Shown in pieces: positions 8,949-16,177 of a DNA stretch of 64,000 nucleotides (the first letter of the stretch is position 1; each line of letters begins with the position of its first letter). A program made the translations under genes and the position numbers. The notes beneath the pieces are model-generated. The model was not told where the DNA came from. It searched no databases and was given only the letters and a program-made list of their open reading frames with translations. Origin of the DNA: Bradyrhizobium iriomotense (GTDB taxonomy: Bacteria; Pseudomonadota; Alphaproteobacteria; Rhizobiales; Xanthobacteraceae); assembly GCF_018130765.1 (NCBI RefSeq), contig NZ_JAFCJZ010000010.1:1-64000 (forward strand), given 5' to 3'.

Positions 8949-9938
8949 TCAAACAGTGACGACGATTTTTCCGATCTGCTCGTTCGACTCCAGGAAGCGC
9001 GTCGCCTCCTGGATCTGCTCGAACTTGAAACTTCGGGAGATCACCGGCGTCAGCTTCCCGGAAGAAAGGCCTTCCGAGATGAACTGCTTCGCCCGCGCCA
9101 ACGCGTCGTCGTCAGCCACGACTTCGTTGTACAAATATCCCTTGATCGTCAGGCTCTTCCCAAGCACGGCGAATTGGGGGAACGCGCCAATGTCCGGGCT
9201 CAAGGCACCGTATTCGAGCAGAATTCCCCTATGAGACATCGCGTTCGCCAACTGCTCGATGGCGGGGCCGCCGATCGGATCGAAGATGACGCGCGCTCCC
9301 TTGCCGCTCGTGATCTCCATCACCCGCGAGACGAGATCCTCCTCAGCGGTTGCGACGACGTGATGGGCACCGGCATCCAACAACGCTTTGCTCTTCGCGG
9401 AAGTCCGCGTCGTCGCGATGACCGTCGCTCCCACCGCACGCGCGATCTGAAATGCCGCAGTCCCGACGCTGCTGGATGCCGCCGTGACGACCAAATAGTC
9501 GCCCGCCGTTAAATTCGCTTGCTCGATCAGCGCGCCCCACGCGGTGACATATTTCATCCACGACGCAGCGGCTTGCTCGAAGGTGAGGTTTTCGGGATGC
9601 ACCACCAGATGGCGGGCCGGAATATTGATGACTTCGCCATAGGTGCCCCATCGCCCCATGTCTTCCGTCGGAATGACACTCACCGATTGGCCCAGACGGA
9701 AATCGCTCACCGACGAGCCGACCGCTTTGACGACACCGGCAGCTTCGTAGCCCAATCGGCTGGGCAATTGTGCCTGCCGGACATAGGCGTTGCGGCGAAA
9801 CATGATCTCGGCGCGATTGAGCCCGATGGCGCGCACGTCGATCTGGACTTCATCGGCATCGGGAGCCGCGACATCGACGTCCTCGATCTTGAGAACGTCG
9901 GGATCACCATAGTCGTGAAAGCGAACAATTCGAGCCAT
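8949..9938 (-). CDS. Zinc-independent MDR-family oxidoreductase (quinone oxidoreductase type)
   Basis: A 329-residue medium-chain dehydrogenase/reductase. ATG 9938 (MARIVRFHDYGDPDVLK) follows GGAAGGGCAGC and is preferred over the upstream in-frame start at 9983. The N-terminal GroES-like domain lacks the catalytic Zn cysteine set. The Rossmann domain has AASSSVGTAAFQIARAVGA with following ATTRTSAK, suggesting NADPH. Such enzymes reduce quinones or enones. It is transcribed divergently from the LysR gene, 141 bases away, and the shared gap carries a palindrome (10021-10040); regulation by that LysR protein is likely. Confidence 0.9.
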   Translation of the reverse strand: MARIVRFHDYGDPDVLKIEDVDVAAPDADEVQIDVRAIGLNRAEIMFRRNAYVRQAQLPSRLGYEAAGVVKAVGSSVSDFRLGQSVSVIPTEDMGRWGTYGEVINIPARHLVVHPENLTFEQAAASWMKYVTAWGALIEQANLTAGDYLVVTAASSSVGTAAFQIARAVGATVIATTRTSAKSKALLDAGAHHVVATAEEDLVSRVMEITSGKGARVIFDPIGGPAIEQLANAMSHRGILLEYGALSPDIGAFPQFAVLGKSLTIKGYLYNEVVADDDALARAKQFISEGLSSGKLTPVISRSFKFEQIQEATRFLESNEQIGKIVVTV

Positions 9939-10020
9939 CTGCTGCCCTTCCGGATCATTCGGAGGAGCTGGAAATAGCCTCATCCTTTGTTCGTCTGAAG
10001 CGACGAAATTTGAACTTGAT

Positions 10021-10040
10021 TGTTATGCAATATGATAACA
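10021..10040. promoter_or_regulatory. Candidate LysR operator in divergent promoter
   Basis: TGTTATGCAATATGATAACA has perfect 6-base arms (TGTTAT/ATAACA) and sits in the MDR-LysR intergenic gap, 40 bases before the LysR start. It fits the T-N11-A type of palindrome bound by LysR regulators at divergent promoters. Seen directly: the palindrome. Inferred: binding. Confidence 0.5.
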
Positions 10041-10079
10041 GTCAAGGGGGGGCCCGATTGACCCGGACGGAGACGACGC

Positions 10080-10997
10080 GTGGATTTTCTGCAGCAGTTG
10101 AGAGTCTTCGTGAGCGTGGCGGAGAACAGGAGTTTCACGCGGGCGGCCGAGGCCCTGCGCGCGACCCGTCCAACGGTCACGAACGCCGTGAACGAATTGG
10201 AAGCGTCGATCGGCGCAAGGCTGCTGCATCGGACGACGCGCCAGACCTCGCTGACGAGTGAGGGGCGATTGTTCTATGATCGCGCGGTCGCAATATTGAA
10301 CGAGGTCGGGCAAGCGCGGAACCTGTTTGGCGGCGTGGGCGATGCTCCGAAAGGACGCCTGCGGGTCGACATCCCGGTCGCGATCGCGAAACCGCTGATC
10401 ATTCCCAATCTTCCGGACTTCCAGGCGAAATACCCGGACATCGATCTCATTCTCGGCGTCAGCGATCAGCCGGTCGATCTGATCGCGGAGGGTGTCGATT
10501 GTGTCTTAAGGATAGGCGACCTGCCGGTCAGCAGTCTCGTCGGGCGCGTGCTCGCCAAGATGGCCATGTTGATCTGCGCATCACCGGCCTACCTCGACAG
10601 GCACGGCACTCCGGAAAGTGTCGAGGACCTCAGCGATCATCTTGCGGTCAACTATTTTTCAGGCAGGGGCCACATCGCCATCCCCTGGCGTCTGCCGCGG
10701 GGATCTGACGAGCGCGAACTGCGCCTTGAAACCGGAATCCTCGTGAACGACACGGAAGCCTTCATTGCGTGCGCTCTCGCCGGCATGGGGCTTATCCAGG
10801 TGCCCGGTTGCGTCGTCAAAGACCATTTGAACAGCGGAGCGCTGGTGCGGGTCCTGCCGAAGTTGCGGCCCGTCCACCGCCCGCTATCGATCATGTTTCC
10901 GGCCCGCGAGCATTTGGCTCCGCAAGTGCGGGTCTTCATCGATTGGGCGAAGAGCATCGTCGTCGGTGTGGACAGTCCGTGGATCAGCCCACCCTGA
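10080..10997 (+). CDS. LysR-family transcriptional regulator
   Basis: A 305-residue protein from GTG 10080 (MDFLQQLRVFVSVAENRSF). The N-terminal winged HTH is typical of the AaeR/DmlR-like branch (FTRAAEALRATRPTVTNAVN, then LEASIGARLLHRTTRQTSLT). Residues about 90-295 form the effector-binding domain (GRLRVDIPVAIAKPLIIPNL onward). Its partner operon is most likely the divergent MDR oxidoreductase and MBL hydrolase. The reb genes follow downstream on the same strand after a 227-base gap that contains its own promoter-like sequence, so co-transcription is not required. Confidence 0.92.
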   Translation: MDFLQQLRVFVSVAENRSFTRAAEALRATRPTVTNAVNELEASIGARLLHRTTRQTSLTSEGRLFYDRAVAILNEVGQARNLFGGVGDAPKGRLRVDIPVAIAKPLIIPNLPDFQAKYPDIDLILGVSDQPVDLIAEGVDCVLRIGDLPVSSLVGRVLAKMAMLICASPAYLDRHGTPESVEDLSDHLAVNYFSGRGHIAIPWRLPRGSDERELRLETGILVNDTEAFIACALAGMGLIQVPGCVVKDHLNSGALVRVLPKLRPVHRPLSIMFPAREHLAPQVRVFIDWAKSIVVGVDSPWISPP

Positions 10998-11158
10998 CGA
11001 TGCGGATCACCGGCGCGAGCAGGGTGAAAGTTTGCTCCTGAGAGACCAGTGTGGCGCGCATCTTCGCATATACCGCACAATCCCGTGACCGCGCCCGAGC
11101 GGACGCTCCTCAGCGGCAGTTCAATCAAGATACAAATTCAACCTATACGGGAGATTGC

Positions 11159-11187
11159 TTGACTCAGGCGAGTGGGGCCGCGATACT
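11159..11187 (+). promoter_or_regulatory. Predicted sigma70-type promoter of the reb locus
   Basis: TTGACT (11159-11164) and GATACT (11182-11187) are separated by 17 bases, ending 37 bases before the first reb-locus start. The local sequence is clearly more AT-rich than neighbouring genes. The match is by eye; a TSS was not measured. Confidence 0.5.
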
Positions 11188-11224
11188 TGATCGGCCTTCT
11201 CTCGTTCCGGCTTACGGAGCCCCT

Positions 11225-11458
11225 ATGGCTGAGCCCGTCGACCCCGCACATGACGGAACCGCTCCGCCGAACGTTCAACCTATTTCGAATCCGGAAGAGA
11301 CAGCTTCCACGCCGGCGGCCGCAACTGCAGAGAGCAACGCGTCCTGGACGGCAGTCCTAAGCGCAATGCAATTGGCTGAACAGGCCGTTTCCGACGCCGT
11401 GCAGGGCATGGCGGACTCCCGCGATCCATCCGCAACCGACGATCAAAAGCAGAGGTAG
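11225..11458 (+). CDS. Small hypothetical protein, first gene of the reb locus
   Basis: A 77-residue acidic protein (MAEPVDPAHDGTAPP...). ATG 11225 follows ACGGAG and lies just after the predicted promoter; the frame is open further upstream, but that part would straddle the promoter. The first 40 residues are Pro/Ala/Thr-rich and probably disordered. Residues 41-65 (SWTAVLSAMQLAEQAVSDAV) can form an amphipathic helix. I do not recognise a family. Its stop is 5 bases before the next start, so it is certainly co-transcribed with the R-body genes and may be an accessory or nucleating component, which is inference. Confidence 0.7.
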   Translation: MAEPVDPAHDGTAPPNVQPISNPEETASTPAAATAESNASWTAVLSAMQLAEQAVSDAVQGMADSRDPSATDDQKQR

Positions 11459-11463
11459 TCGTT

Positions 11464-11700
11464 ATGGCATTTCCGACAGCAGTCAATTCAGAGATCACGG
11501 ATTCCGTCACGCAAACCAACGTTCAGGTCCTCGCCGACGCACCCGCGACCGCGATGGGGAATGTCTATATGGCCGTCGCCCAGGCCTTGGCGAATTCGGC
11601 CCACAACGCCACCAATGCGCAGCAACAGAACTTCGCGCTGGCCGAAGCAGTGACGGCGAAGTGCCTGCAAGCGCTGCTGGGCTCAACCACGACGGCATAG
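11464..11700 (+). CDS. rebB: RebB-family R-body structural protein (killing trait), copy 1
   Basis: A 78-residue RebB-like protein, the building block of R bodies (coiled proteinaceous ribbons that extend like a spring, first known from Caedibacter killer symbionts). Recognised by the N-terminal MAFPTAVNSEITDSVTQ, the central DAPATAMGNVY and the Gln/Asn-rich NATNAQQQNFALAEAVTAKC. About 53 of its first 73 residues match copy 2. ATG 11464 has AGAGG upstream. There is no signal peptide, as expected for a cytoplasmic assembly. Length and motifs fit the family; the small size is normal. Confidence 0.88.
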   Translation: MAFPTAVNSEITDSVTQTNVQVLADAPATAMGNVYMAVAQALANSAHNATNAQQQNFALAEAVTAKCLQALLGSTTTA

Positions 11701-11765
11701 TTGGATTCGTCACAGCTTCCAAACAAGGCCGCGAAGATCCACGATCCGCTACAGGAAGGTATGTT

Positions 11766-12008
11766 ATGGCGTTTCCAACATCCGTAAACGATCAAGTGAC
11801 TGATTCCGTCACCCAGGCGGACGTCCAGGTTCTCGGCGACGCGCCCGCAATGGCTATGGGAAGTGTCTACCAGGCCATCGCGCTGGCGCTCGCCAGCGCG
11901 GCTCAGAACGCCACGAATGCGCAGCAACAGAACTTTGCGCTTGCCCAGGCCGTGACCACGCGCTGCGTCCAGGTTCTCCTGGGCGCCGCCGCGCCTGCGA
12001 AATTGTAG
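11766..12008 (+). CDS. rebB: RebB-family R-body structural protein (killing trait), copy 2
   Basis: An 80-residue paralogue of the preceding gene, starting at ATG 11766 behind a strong AGGAAGG. The core TDSVTQADVQVLGDAPAMAM and NATNAQQQNFALAQAVTTRC are shared with copy 1, and it ends AAAPAKL. It lies 65 bases after copy 1, consistent with tandem duplication followed by divergence; most differences are conservative. Two near-identical RebB chains could co-assemble in one ribbon, as multiple Reb proteins do in known R bodies. The start used here is internal to a longer open frame that begins inside copy 1 and has no ribosome-binding site. Confidence 0.88.
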   Translation: MAFPTSVNDQVTDSVTQADVQVLGDAPAMAMGSVYQAIALALASAAQNATNAQQQNFALAQAVTTRCVQVLLGAAAPAKL

Positions 12009-12110
12009 ACGGCTTCGGCTTCGCCGCGGGTTCGTGCTCCAGGACGACCGTCGCCGCTCGACGGAGCGGATCACAGCCGAACGCCCCGAATTTTCGAAGG
12101 ACCCTCTGAG

Positions 12111-12488
12111 ATGACCGATACTGCTGTAGCCTCCGACGCACCGCACGGCGAATTGAACGATCAAATCAGAGATGCCGTCGAGCAGCTGAATGCGTCGCTT
12201 AAAGGCATGGCTCCCAATGTCCCGGAAGCCATTGCCTTTCAGGCGATGGCGCATGCCGTGGCGCTTGCGCTGCAGAACACGGTTCTTCAGCAGCAGCACG
12301 ACCACATGCTGCGTAGTTCGCTGACAACAGCCGCCGCGGTATCACTCCTCGAAGGACGCCGCGACGAAGCGGAAGCCGTGCTGAAACTGGCCGACGAGAA
12401 GCTCGGAGGCCGGCTGAACCTCAGCGAGGAGATAGCGAAGGTCGGCGAGGTCCTGAAAAGCATCGGCGAGCAATTCAAGACGCATTGA
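12111..12488 (+). CDS. Divergent Reb-like protein with C-terminal helical extension
   Basis: A 125-residue protein, ATG 12111 with GAAGGA upstream. Residues 14-80 align with the RebB core: ELNDQIRDAVEQLNASLKG against VNSEITDSVTQTNVQVLAD, then AP, a long Ala-rich helix, QQQHDHMLRSSLTT against QQQNFALAEAVTA, and LL. After residue 80 there is an extra charged helical tail (EGRRDEAEAVLKLADEKLGG ... EEIAKVGEVLKSIGEQFK) absent from the short RebB proteins. It is likely a distinct structural or capping component of the same assembly. Homology to RebB is my alignment by eye. Confidence 0.7.
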   Translation: MTDTAVASDAPHGELNDQIRDAVEQLNASLKGMAPNVPEAIAFQAMAHAVALALQNTVLQQQHDHMLRSSLTTAAAVSLLEGRRDEAEAVLKLADEKLGGRLNLSEEIAKVGEVLKSIGEQFKTH

Positions 12489-12499
12489 CGTCTTGATGT

Positions 12500-12528
12500 C
12501 CCGTCGCCCGGCAGATCCGGACGACGGG
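12500..12528. terminator. Hairpin between convergent reb and gabD genes
   Basis: CCCGTCG (12500-12506) pairs with CGACGGG (12522-12528), with an inner CCGG match in the loop. There is no T-tract. It sits 12 bases after the last reb stop and 12 before the gabD stop, so it could end either transcript. Confidence 0.5.
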
Positions 12529-12539
12529 ATGAGGCGGCC

Positions 12540-14033
12540 CTACACCCCCGCCATCATCACGTATTTGATCTCGACATATTCTTCCATGCCGTGACGCGAG
12601 CCCTCGCGGCCAAGGCCGCTTTCCTTGACGCCGCCGAAGGGCGCGACTTCGGTGGTGATCAGGCCGGTGTTAACGCCGACCATGCCCGACTCCAGCGCTT
12701 CGGCGACCCGCCAGACGCGGCCGAGATCGCGGGAGTAGAAATAGGAGGCAAGACCGAAGGGCGAGGCGTTGCACATCGCGATGACGTCGGCCTCGTCCTT
12801 GAAGCGGATGACAGGCGCGAGCGGGCCGAAGGTTTCCTCCTGCGACACCAGCGAGTCCGGTTTGACGTCGGCGAGCACGGTCGGCTCGAAGAAGGAGCGG
12901 CCGAGCTCGCTGCGCTTGCCGCCGGTCACGACCTTGGCGCCGCGCTTCACCGCATCGGCGATATGGCGCTCGACCTTGTCGACCGCCTTCATGTTGATCA
13001 GCGGCCCCTGCGTGACGCCGCTTTCGGTGCCGTCGCCGATCTTCATCGCCGCGACCTTCTTCGAGAGTTTTTGCACGAACTCGTCGTAGATCTTGTCCTG
13101 GGCGTAGAGGCGGTTGGCACAGACGCAGGTCTGGCCCATGTTGCGATATTTCGAGACGATGGCGCCTTCGACCGCGGCATCGATGTCGGCGTCGTCGAAC
13201 ACAATGAAGGGCGCGTTGCCGCCGAGCTCGAGGCCGAGCCGCTTCACGCCGACGGAGGCCTGCTGGTAGAGGATCTTGCCCACGGCGGTCGAGCCGGTGA
13301 AGCCGACGAAGCGCACCGCCGGATGCTCGCACAGCACCTTGCCGATCGGCGGCGCGTCGCCGGTGATGATGTTGAGCACGCCCTTGGGGATGCCGGCCTT
13401 CTCGGCGAGCACGGCGAGCGCCAGCGCCGACAGCGGCGTCTCGTTGGCGGGCTTCAGCACCACGGTGCAGCCGGCTGCCAGCGCCGGCGAGACTTTTCGC
13501 GTGATCATCGAGTTCGGGAAATTCCACGGCGTGATCGCGCCGCAGACGCCGATCGGCTGCTTGATCGCGAGCAGGCGCGCATCGGGCCGCTGGCTCGGAA
13601 TGGTCTCGCCATAGACGCGCCTAGCCTCTTCCGCGAAAAACTCGATATAGGCGGCGCCAATATCGACCTCGCCGAGCGCCTCGGAGAGCGGCTTGCCCTG
13701 CTCGGAGGTGAGGATCAGCGCGAGGTCCTCGCGGTTGGCGGTGATCAGCTCGAACCATTTGCGCAGAACGTTGGAGCGCTGCTTGGCGGTGTGCTTGGCC
13801 CAGGCCGGGAAGGCGCGCTCGGCGGCTTCAACCGCTTTGGTGGTCTCGGCCGCGCCAAGCTGCGGGACCTTTGCGAGCTCGACGCCGGTCGCGGGATTGT
13901 TCACTGCAAAGACCGGCGTGCCGACCCAGGCGCCATCGATATAGCAGGCCTCCTTCAGCAGCGAAGGATCCTTCAATCGGTCGCGCAGGGAGGCGGTGGC
14001 TTGCGTGGCGCGGGCGGCGGCGGTCGGGGTCAT
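12540..14033 (-). CDS. gabD: NAD(P)-dependent succinate-semialdehyde dehydrogenase
   Basis: A 497-residue aldehyde dehydrogenase of the SSADH group. It oxidises succinate semialdehyde to succinate at the end of the GABA shunt. ATG 14033 (MTPTAAARATQ) follows GAGGGAG; the frame extends upstream without a signal. Visible hallmarks: AITPWNFPNSMITRKVSPAL, cofactor-loop GFTGSTAVGKILYQQ, catalytic Glu in LELGGNAPFIVF, catalytic Cys in NMGQTCVCANR, and EETFGPLAPVIRF. The C-terminal GGVKESGLGREGSRHGMEEY is characteristic of GabD. It is convergent with the reb locus and seems to be a single-gene unit. Confidence 0.93.
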   Translation of the reverse strand: MTPTAAARATQATASLRDRLKDPSLLKEACYIDGAWVGTPVFAVNNPATGVELAKVPQLGAAETTKAVEAAERAFPAWAKHTAKQRSNVLRKWFELITANREDLALILTSEQGKPLSEALGEVDIGAAYIEFFAEEARRVYGETIPSQRPDARLLAIKQPIGVCGAITPWNFPNSMITRKVSPALAAGCTVVLKPANETPLSALALAVLAEKAGIPKGVLNIITGDAPPIGKVLCEHPAVRFVGFTGSTAVGKILYQQASVGVKRLGLELGGNAPFIVFDDADIDAAVEGAIVSKYRNMGQTCVCANRLYAQDKIYDEFVQKLSKKVAAMKIGDGTESGVTQGPLINMKAVDKVERHIADAVKRGAKVVTGGKRSELGRSFFEPTVLADVKPDSLVSQEETFGPLAPVIRFKDEADVIAMCNASPFGLASYFYSRDLGRVWRVAEALESGMVGVNTGLITTEVAPFGGVKESGLGREGSRHGMEEYVEIKYVMMAGV

Positions 14034-14145
14034 GGCGTTCTCCCTCAGGGCGATCGGATTGGCCCGGAATATAGGGACAAGCGGCGCGCAATGCACCGCC
14101 CCGCAACGCACATCTGATGGGAGCTAGGCTGGGAGCAGCGCGTCC

Positions 14146-14466
14146 TTACGCCGCGCCGCTCATATAGGTTTCACGCCGCCCGATCATGCGCTCGGCGGCT
14201 GCCTTGGCGTCGGCCTTGGAGGACGTCGCGCAGGTCCGGTATTCGAGATCGGGGACATCAGAGGTGTCGCGGCGGCCGAACCAGCTCTTCGAGCCGACCG
14301 GAAGCAGCGCCAGCGCCTGCGCCAGATTGTCGACTGCGCCGAAGGAATAGAGTGCGCCGGTGCCGGCAACACGGACTTCATAAATGCCGGGCGAGATCGG
14401 CGCCTCGAGGTTGTCGCCCCGTCCGGGACGGGGATAGCGCTTCCATTCGCTCCAGGTCGAAATCAT
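14146..14466 (-). CDS. Conserved-looking hypothetical protein
   Basis: A 106-residue protein from ATG 14466 (MISTWSEWKRYPRPG), chosen because GGGGGACC lies just upstream; the frame is open 45 bases further 5'. A mixed alpha/beta pattern is seen: PISPGIYEVRVAGTGALYSF, then FGAVDNLAQALALLP, then the basic helix SSKADAKAAAERMIGRRETY. The GIYEVR segment recalls the start of GIY-YIG proteins, but the catalytic Arg/Glu pattern is not visible, so that is not claimed. No signal peptide and no operon partner. The function is unknown. Confidence 0.6.
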   Translation of the reverse strand: MISTWSEWKRYPRPGRGDNLEAPISPGIYEVRVAGTGALYSFGAVDNLAQALALLPVGSKSWFGRRDTSDVPDLEYRTCATSSKADAKAAAERMIGRRETYMSGAA

Positions 14467-14808
14467 TTGAGGTCCCCCGCGGCCGGGTGCCGGCCACCAA
14501 ATTTGCATCAAGTCTTAACGTCGGCCGTCGATCGGGCCGGGTGCTGAACGTCGCAACGCACAAAATGCTTCAAGTGCTTCCAAACACACGAAACATATCG
14601 CCAGGCCCCATCCTTGGTCACGGCTCGTTGCGGTCATCCACCGCGGATTGTGACGGAGTGTTGCAGTTCAGCCGTCTTGTCGTCCTGCGCGCGGCGCATG
14701 TCGTCAAGTCACGACATCGCGACCGCGTGGGTTGAGGCGCTTGCCGCGCGCGACCTCTGGGAGGACAATCAATCACTTCCAACAATAATCAAACCGGAGG
14801 AAACGCGC
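14467..14808. other. Gene-free gap between divergent genes
   Basis: This 342-base gap should hold promoters for the hypothetical gene (minus strand) and the esterase (plus strand). It is somewhat AT-richer than neighbours around 14560-14600. The only clear signal is GGAGGAAA at about 14796-14803, the ribosome-binding site of the esterase. No gene, repeat or clear -35/-10 pair was recognised. Confidence 0.4.
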
Positions 14809-16002
14809 ATGCAAAGCCAGGCCCAGATCGACGAGATTCTGCGCAAGACCAGCGATGCCAAGGAGATTCCCGGCGTCGTCGCGATCGCTGCGAGCGGTAA
14901 CGACGTGCTGTATCAGGGCGCGTTCGGCAAGCGCGACCTCTCCAAGCCCGATGCGATGACGCTGGACAGCGTGTTCTGGATCGCCTCGATGACGAAGGCG
15001 GTGACATCGGCAGGCGCGATGCAGCTGGTCGAACAGGGCAAGCTGTCGCTGGATGCGCCGATCGGCGAGGTGCTGCCCGATCTCGCCAAGCCGCAGGTGC
15101 TCGAAGGTTTTGATGCCAAGGGCGAGCCGAAGCTGCGGCCGGCGAAGGGGCCGATCACGCTGCGCCAGCTCATGACCCACACCGCCGGCTTCTGCTACGA
15201 CATGTGGAACGGCAACATCGGCACCTATCTCGAGAAGACCGGAACGCCCGGGATCATCACCTGCCAGAACGCCGCGTTGAAGACGCCGATCGCGTCCGAC
15301 CCCGGCACGCGCTGGGAATACGGCACCAATATCGATTTCGTCGGCAAGGCGGTGGAAGCCGTCAGCGGCAAGCGGCTCGATGCTTATTTGCGCGACAATC
15401 TCTTTGCTCCACTCGGAATGTCTGACACCGGCTTCAAGATCACCGACGACATGCGCAAGCGGCTGGTCGGCATGCATGCGCGCGGCGGGGACGGCCAGCT
15501 TTCCGCGATGCCGTTCGAGCTCGAGCAGAACCCGGAATTCTGCATGGGCGGCGGCGGCCTCTATTCGACCGCGGGCGACTACATCAAGTTCACGCAGATG
15601 ATCCTCAACAAGGGCCGCGGCAACGGCAATCAGGTGCTGAAGGCCGACACCGTCGCAACGATGGGACAGAACCACATCGGCGATCTCAACGTCACCAAGA
15701 TGACCTCGGTGGCGCCGATGTACACCAACGATGTCGACCTCTATCCGGACCAGGTGAAGAAGTGGGGCCTCAGCTTCCTCATCAACACCGCCAAGACGCC
15801 CGAGGGCCGCAGCGCGAACAGTCTCGCCTGGGCGGGCCTCGCCAACACCTATTACTGGATCGATCCCTCGCGCGACGTCACCGGCGTGATCCTGATGCAG
15901 CTGCTGCCGTTCGCGGACGGAAAGTGCCTGGAGGCGTTCGCCGGATTCGAGCGCGGGGTCTATGCCGGCCTCGATGCGGGGAGCGGGCAGAAGGCGGCGT
16001 GA
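14809..16002 (+). CDS. Class C beta-lactamase-like esterase (family VIII type)
   Basis: A 397-residue SxxK hydrolase. ATG 14809 (MQSQAQIDEILRKT) follows GGAGGAAA; earlier in-frame starts lack one. Nucleophile motif S60-M-T-K63 (WIASMTKAVTS), second motif WEYGTNIDFVG, and LAWAGLANTYYWIDP supplies a W-x-G in place of the KTG box, as in family VIII carboxylesterases. No signal peptide is visible, so it is probably cytoplasmic, unlike the first serine hydrolase of this window. Likely activity is ester or amide hydrolysis; the natural substrate is unknown. A palindromic repeat follows the stop. Confidence 0.88.
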   Translation: MQSQAQIDEILRKTSDAKEIPGVVAIAASGNDVLYQGAFGKRDLSKPDAMTLDSVFWIASMTKAVTSAGAMQLVEQGKLSLDAPIGEVLPDLAKPQVLEGFDAKGEPKLRPAKGPITLRQLMTHTAGFCYDMWNGNIGTYLEKTGTPGIITCQNAALKTPIASDPGTRWEYGTNIDFVGKAVEAVSGKRLDAYLRDNLFAPLGMSDTGFKITDDMRKRLVGMHARGGDGQLSAMPFELEQNPEFCMGGGGLYSTAGDYIKFTQMILNKGRGNGNQVLKADTVATMGQNHIGDLNVTKMTSVAPMYTNDVDLYPDQVKKWGLSFLINTAKTPEGRSANSLAWAGLANTYYWIDPSRDVTGVILMQLLPFADGKCLEAFAGFERGVYAGLDAGSGQKAA

Positions 16003-16032
16003 GGGGCTGAGGGCTCTCGCCATACGAATACT

Positions 16033-16152
16033 GTCATTCCCCGCCTTGTGCGCAATTGCGCACTGGAGCGGGGAATCCAGTACGCCGCGGCTTCTCGATG
16101 AACCACAGACGTCTCGGCGTACTGGGTCGCCCGGTCAAGCCGGGCGACGACA
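16033..16152. repeat. Composite palindromic repeats
   Basis: Three nested or adjacent hairpins: GTCATTCCCCGC...GCGGGGAAT around GTGCGCAATTGCGCAC (16033-16077), CCAGTACGCCG...CGGCGTACTGG (about 16077-16127) and GTCGCCCGG-TCAAG-CCGGGCGAC (about 16127-16151). They are related in style to family C repeats elsewhere. They lie between convergent genes and may double as terminators. Confidence 0.6.
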
Positions 16153-16177
16153 CCGGAGAATGAGGCGCGAGCTGGCC

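Noticed and set aside
11046..11070. Sigma54-like sequence (TGGCGCGCATCTTCGCA) upstream of the reb locus
   Set aside because: The GG-to-GC spacing is one base too long for a sigma54 promoter, and a better sigma70-type pair lies at 11159-11187.
11051..11224. N-terminal extension of the first reb-locus ORF
   Set aside because: It would span the predicted promoter, has no ribosome-binding site and is Arg-rich in a way unlike the rest; the ATG at 11225 has ACGGAG in place.
14146..14466. GIY-YIG nuclease assignment for the small hypothetical protein
   Set aside because: Only a GIYEVR segment resembles the motif; the catalytic Arg and Glu spacing is not seen.
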